Source: Ahrensia sp.
GTDB lineage: Bacteria; Pseudomonadota; Alphaproteobacteria; Rhizobiales; Rhizobiaceae
Direction of reading: 5' to 3'
Assembly: GCA_003233475.1 (NCBI GenBank)
Contig: QILU01000225.1
Coordinates: forward strand, 1 to 23,661
DNA: 23,661 nucleotides
Numbering within the stretch: position 1 is the first letter of the stretch; each line of letters opens with the position of its first letter. Below the pieces are notes generated by a model, which saw nothing but the letters and a program-made list of their open reading frames with translations, searched no databases and was not told the origin of the DNA. Shown piece after piece: positions 21,843 to 23,661 of this stretch. Position numbers and translations under genes: made by a program.

Positions 21843-22804
21843 GCGCACTTGTTGTTATAAAGAATCTAACGCGAATTTTTGACGTTTCAGCCCCCTTGCT
21901 TAATCGGTTGATTGAACGCCAGCCCAAGGCACTCCTGCATGCGGTGTCGGATGTCAGTTTTGAAATTGAAGAGAAGAGCATCTACGCGCTGGTGGGCGAG
22001 AGTGGATCGGGGAAATCCACCATCGGAAAAATCATCGTTGGCCTCCTGCCTCCAAGCGAAGGGTCAGTGGAAATCAATGGTGTCGATTTATTCAAAGAGA
22101 CAGATGCCGCTAAGATAGAGGCCACACGAGTTGGCGTGCAGATGATTTTTCAAGACCCATACGCCAGCCTTAATCCGCGCTGGCGGGTGCGCGATATTAT
22201 TGTTGAACCGGTGGAGGCGCGCGGCGGCGATGGCGAAGGACTGGCCGAGCGGTTGCTGGAGCAGGTTGGATTGTCGGCCGCAGATGCGATGAAATATCCA
22301 CACGAGTTTTCTGGTGGTCAACGCCAGCGTATCTGCATCGCCCGAGCCCTTGCTTCCGAACCCAAACTGATCGTTTGCGATGAACCGACATCGGCGCTGG
22401 ACGTTTCAGTACAGGCGCAGGTGTTGAATTTAATGAGCGATCTGCAAGAGAATTTGGGCCTCACTTACCTGCTTATCAGCCATGACCTGACTATTGTGCA
22501 GCACATGGCCGACAAGATCGGTGTGCTTTATCTTGGGCGGCTGATCGAGGAAGCACCCCGCGATGAATTATTTGCCAACCCCAAACATCCCTACACAAAG
22601 ATGCTGATCGATGCCGCACCGAAACTTGATGGTTTTGGCCGCAAGGTCGAGCCACCAATGGGCGAAATTCCCGACCCGATCAATCCTCCCACAGGCTGCG
22701 CCTATCATCCGCGCTGTCCATTGGCAGTTGCAAAATGCAAAGCCGAACGGCCGCAAATGCGAAGGGTTGGTAAAAACCGAGTTGCCTGTTTTTTGGCAGA
22801 GTGA
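21839..22804 (+). CDS. ABC transporter ATP-binding protein, DppF/OppF type
   Basis: A 321-residue ATPase. It begins at GTG 21839, which overlaps the previous stop (GTGA); there is no better ATG. Walker A GESGSGKS is at residues 53-60, the Q-loop is in MIFQDPYASLNP, then signature FSGGQRQR, Walker B IVCDEPTSALDV and SHDLTIV. The extension GCAYHPRCPLAVAKC matches the family. It completes the five-gene importer (binding protein, two permeases, two ATPases). Only 16 bp separate its stop from that of the convergent methyltransferase gene. Confidence 0.94.
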   Translation: MSALVVIKNLTRIFDVSAPLLNRLIERQPKALLHAVSDVSFEIEEKSIYALVGESGSGKSTIGKIIVGLLPPSEGSVEINGVDLFKETDAAKIEATRVGVQMIFQDPYASLNPRWRVRDIIVEPVEARGGDGEGLAERLLEQVGLSAADAMKYPHEFSGGQRQRICIARALASEPKLIVCDEPTSALDVSVQAQVLNLMSDLQENLGLTYLLISHDLTIVQHMADKIGVLYLGRLIEEAPRDELFANPKHPYTKMLIDAAPKLDGFGRKVEPPMGEIPDPINPPTGCAYHPRCPLAVAKCKAERPQMRRVGKNRVACFLAE

Positions 22805-22820
22805 AACCTATCGCATCACC

Positions 22821-23444
22821 TCAAACCTTCTGCGCAACCACATAACGACTTGGGGGCGATGCAGGATAATTTCCGGTTTCGATGATTTTGAAGCCTTCCG
22901 TTGAAATGGTCTCTTCAAGCGCGGTGATTTTCATGAAATTCACATAGGGCGCTTTGCCTATCAATTGCATAAGCGGCAATACCAGTTTCATGATACGCAG
23001 TTTGAGCGGCATTCCTGAGCCTGATCCGCAAATTGTTTTGGAAATAAATAGGCCATCTGATCTTAGCAATCCATTGATCCGCTGAATTGCCCTTGGTAAA
23101 TCATCAACCAGATGCAGAATGTTAAATGCAAGAACAACATCAAAGGGACCGTTCTCAATAGCGCTATCGAATAACCCGGCGGTAACAAATTTCACATTGG
23201 AGATGTTCTGCTCCTGAGCCTTGCCTGATCCGATGCTGATCATGCCAATGGATATGTCACTGGCCGTAATCTGGCGAACACTCTCGGCAAGCAATAGGGC
23301 GGTTGATCCTGTGCCACATCCAACCTCTAAAACATTGTCGTCTGCTTTGAGATAGCTCTTTGTGCGCTCCAAGGTAAAGTTGTAGGATTCCATGTCCTTA
23401 ATCGTAGATTTGGCGTATTTTGCCGCCCCAAAACTCCGCTGCAT
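22821..23444 (-). CDS. Class I SAM-dependent methyltransferase with frameshifted N-terminus
   Basis: A 207-residue cytoplasmic enzyme. Motif I is VLEVGCGTGSTAL (about residues 38-50), motif II acidic ASDIS, then FDVVLAFNILHLVDD and GLFISKT. The last 50 residues (MQLIGKAPYVNFMKI, TGNYPASPPSRYVVAQKV) are those of a defined group of small methyltransferases. The acceptor is unknown. The N-terminus is odd: the strong AGGAG site points to an ATG at 23451, in another frame, which reads MRNAAEFWGG (the start expected for this family) but stops after 17 codons; the frame of the conserved body instead opens at the ATG at 23444, 7 nt later. An 8-nt deletion is the likeliest cause. The protein may still be made from the second ATG. 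Confidence 0.8.
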   Translation of the reverse strand: MQRSFGAAKYAKSTIKDMESYNFTLERTKSYLKADDNVLEVGCGTGSTALLLAESVRQITASDISIGMISIGSGKAQEQNISNVKFVTAGLFDSAIENGPFDVVLAFNILHLVDDLPRAIQRINGLLRSDGLFISKTICGSGSGMPLKLRIMKLVLPLMQLIGKAPYVNFMKITALEETISTEGFKIIETGNYPASPPSRYVVAQKV

Positions 23445-23488
23445 TTCGCATAATTTCTCTCCTTTGCTCTGAACTTATATATATGCGT

Positions 23489-23510
23489 TTAGGCAATATA
23501 AATTGCCAAA
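23489..23510. promoter_or_regulatory. Probable LysR-type binding site
   Basis: Inverted repeat GGCAAT (23492-23497) / ATTGCC (23502-23507) with spacer ATAA; flanks extend it to 9-bp arms with one mismatch (TTAGGCAAT / ATTGCCAAA). It lies in the 93-bp divergent region between the methyltransferase and the LysR-type gene and has the T-N11-A layout typical of such sites. Confidence 0.6.
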
Positions 23511-23537
23511 TTTCGTTCAATCGATATACGTTTATGC

Positions 23538-23661
23538 ATGGATTGGAAATTGGACACATTCGACTGGAATCAGGCTCGCGCCTTTTTGGCGACCGTTGAG
23601 GAAGGCTCCCTGTCGGCTGCGGCGCGGGTGCTGGGGCTGACCCAACCGACTCTTGGACGGC
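23538..23661 (+). CDS. LysR-type transcriptional regulator, N-terminal fragment (cut by window edge)
   Basis: Only 41 codons are in the window. They read MDWKLDTFDWNQARAFLATV and then EEGSLSAAARVLGLTQPTLGR, the start of a LysR helix-turn-helix (FLATVEEGSLSAAA, LTQPTLGR). An ATG at 23534 is out of frame. Divergent from the methyltransferase gene, which it probably regulates through the inverted repeat at 23489-23510. Confidence 0.85.
   Translation, partial: MDWKLDTFDWNQARAFLATVEEGSLSAAARVLGLTQPTLGR

Overview
The window looks like chromosome of an alphaproteobacterium, most likely order Hyphomicrobiales (Rhizobiales). The grounds are the gene families, the moderate GC content, and short palindromic intergenic elements of a kind common in that order (for example at 18811-18858, with CCCAAAA and TTTTGGG arms nested inside CGCGTGT and ACACGCG arms). 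The family or genus cannot be fixed from sequence alone. No rRNA, tRNA, CRISPR array, transposase or phage gene was seen.

Layout. (1) 1-1971: the 3' part of an O-succinylhomoserine sulfhydrylase gene (metZ), then a WYL-type repressor divergent from a small ABM-like protein, with a clean palindromic operator between them. (2) 2001-2073: a 22-bp tandem duplication. (3) 2160-10208: one long, tightly overlapping plus-strand operon: secreted RNase T2, DUF4129, DUF4350, MoxR AAA+ ATPase, DUF58, SpoIIM-family, RDD-family and a multi-TM protein. This is a MoxR/DUF58 envelope cluster of poorly known function. (4) 10209-10350: a convergent intergenic region full of hairpins. (5) 10349-13312: a minus-strand pair, a mercuric-reductase-like flavoprotein followed by an orphan sensor histidine kinase. 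(6) 13429-17100: a region of gene decay. It holds a broken small gene coupled by TGATG to a 3-methyladenine DNA glycosylase pseudogene (in-frame TGA and TAG), a perfect 20-bp-arm palindrome, a scrap resembling the tail of the VOC gene, an intact ArsR/sterol-desaturase-like pair, an intact VOC gene preceded by the remnant of a coupled gene, a DUF1330 gene, and a second, smaller glycosylase remnant. (7) 17228-22804: a complete peptide-type ABC importer (binding protein, two permeases, two ATPases), with three hairpins between the binding-protein gene and the first permease gene. (8) 22821-23661: a class I methyltransferase whose N-terminus appears frameshifted, divergent from a LysR-type regulator cut by the window edge.

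The strongest leads are the decay zone (two copies of glycosylase sequence flanking accessory genes, three separate coding remnants), the RNase T2 that heads the MoxR operon and has Gln where the family normally has a catalytic Glu, and the methyltransferase whose frame seems to be rescued by a second ATG 7 nt downstream of the ancestral start. No wholly new defence or mobile system is evident; the MoxR cluster is the least understood intact multigene system here.
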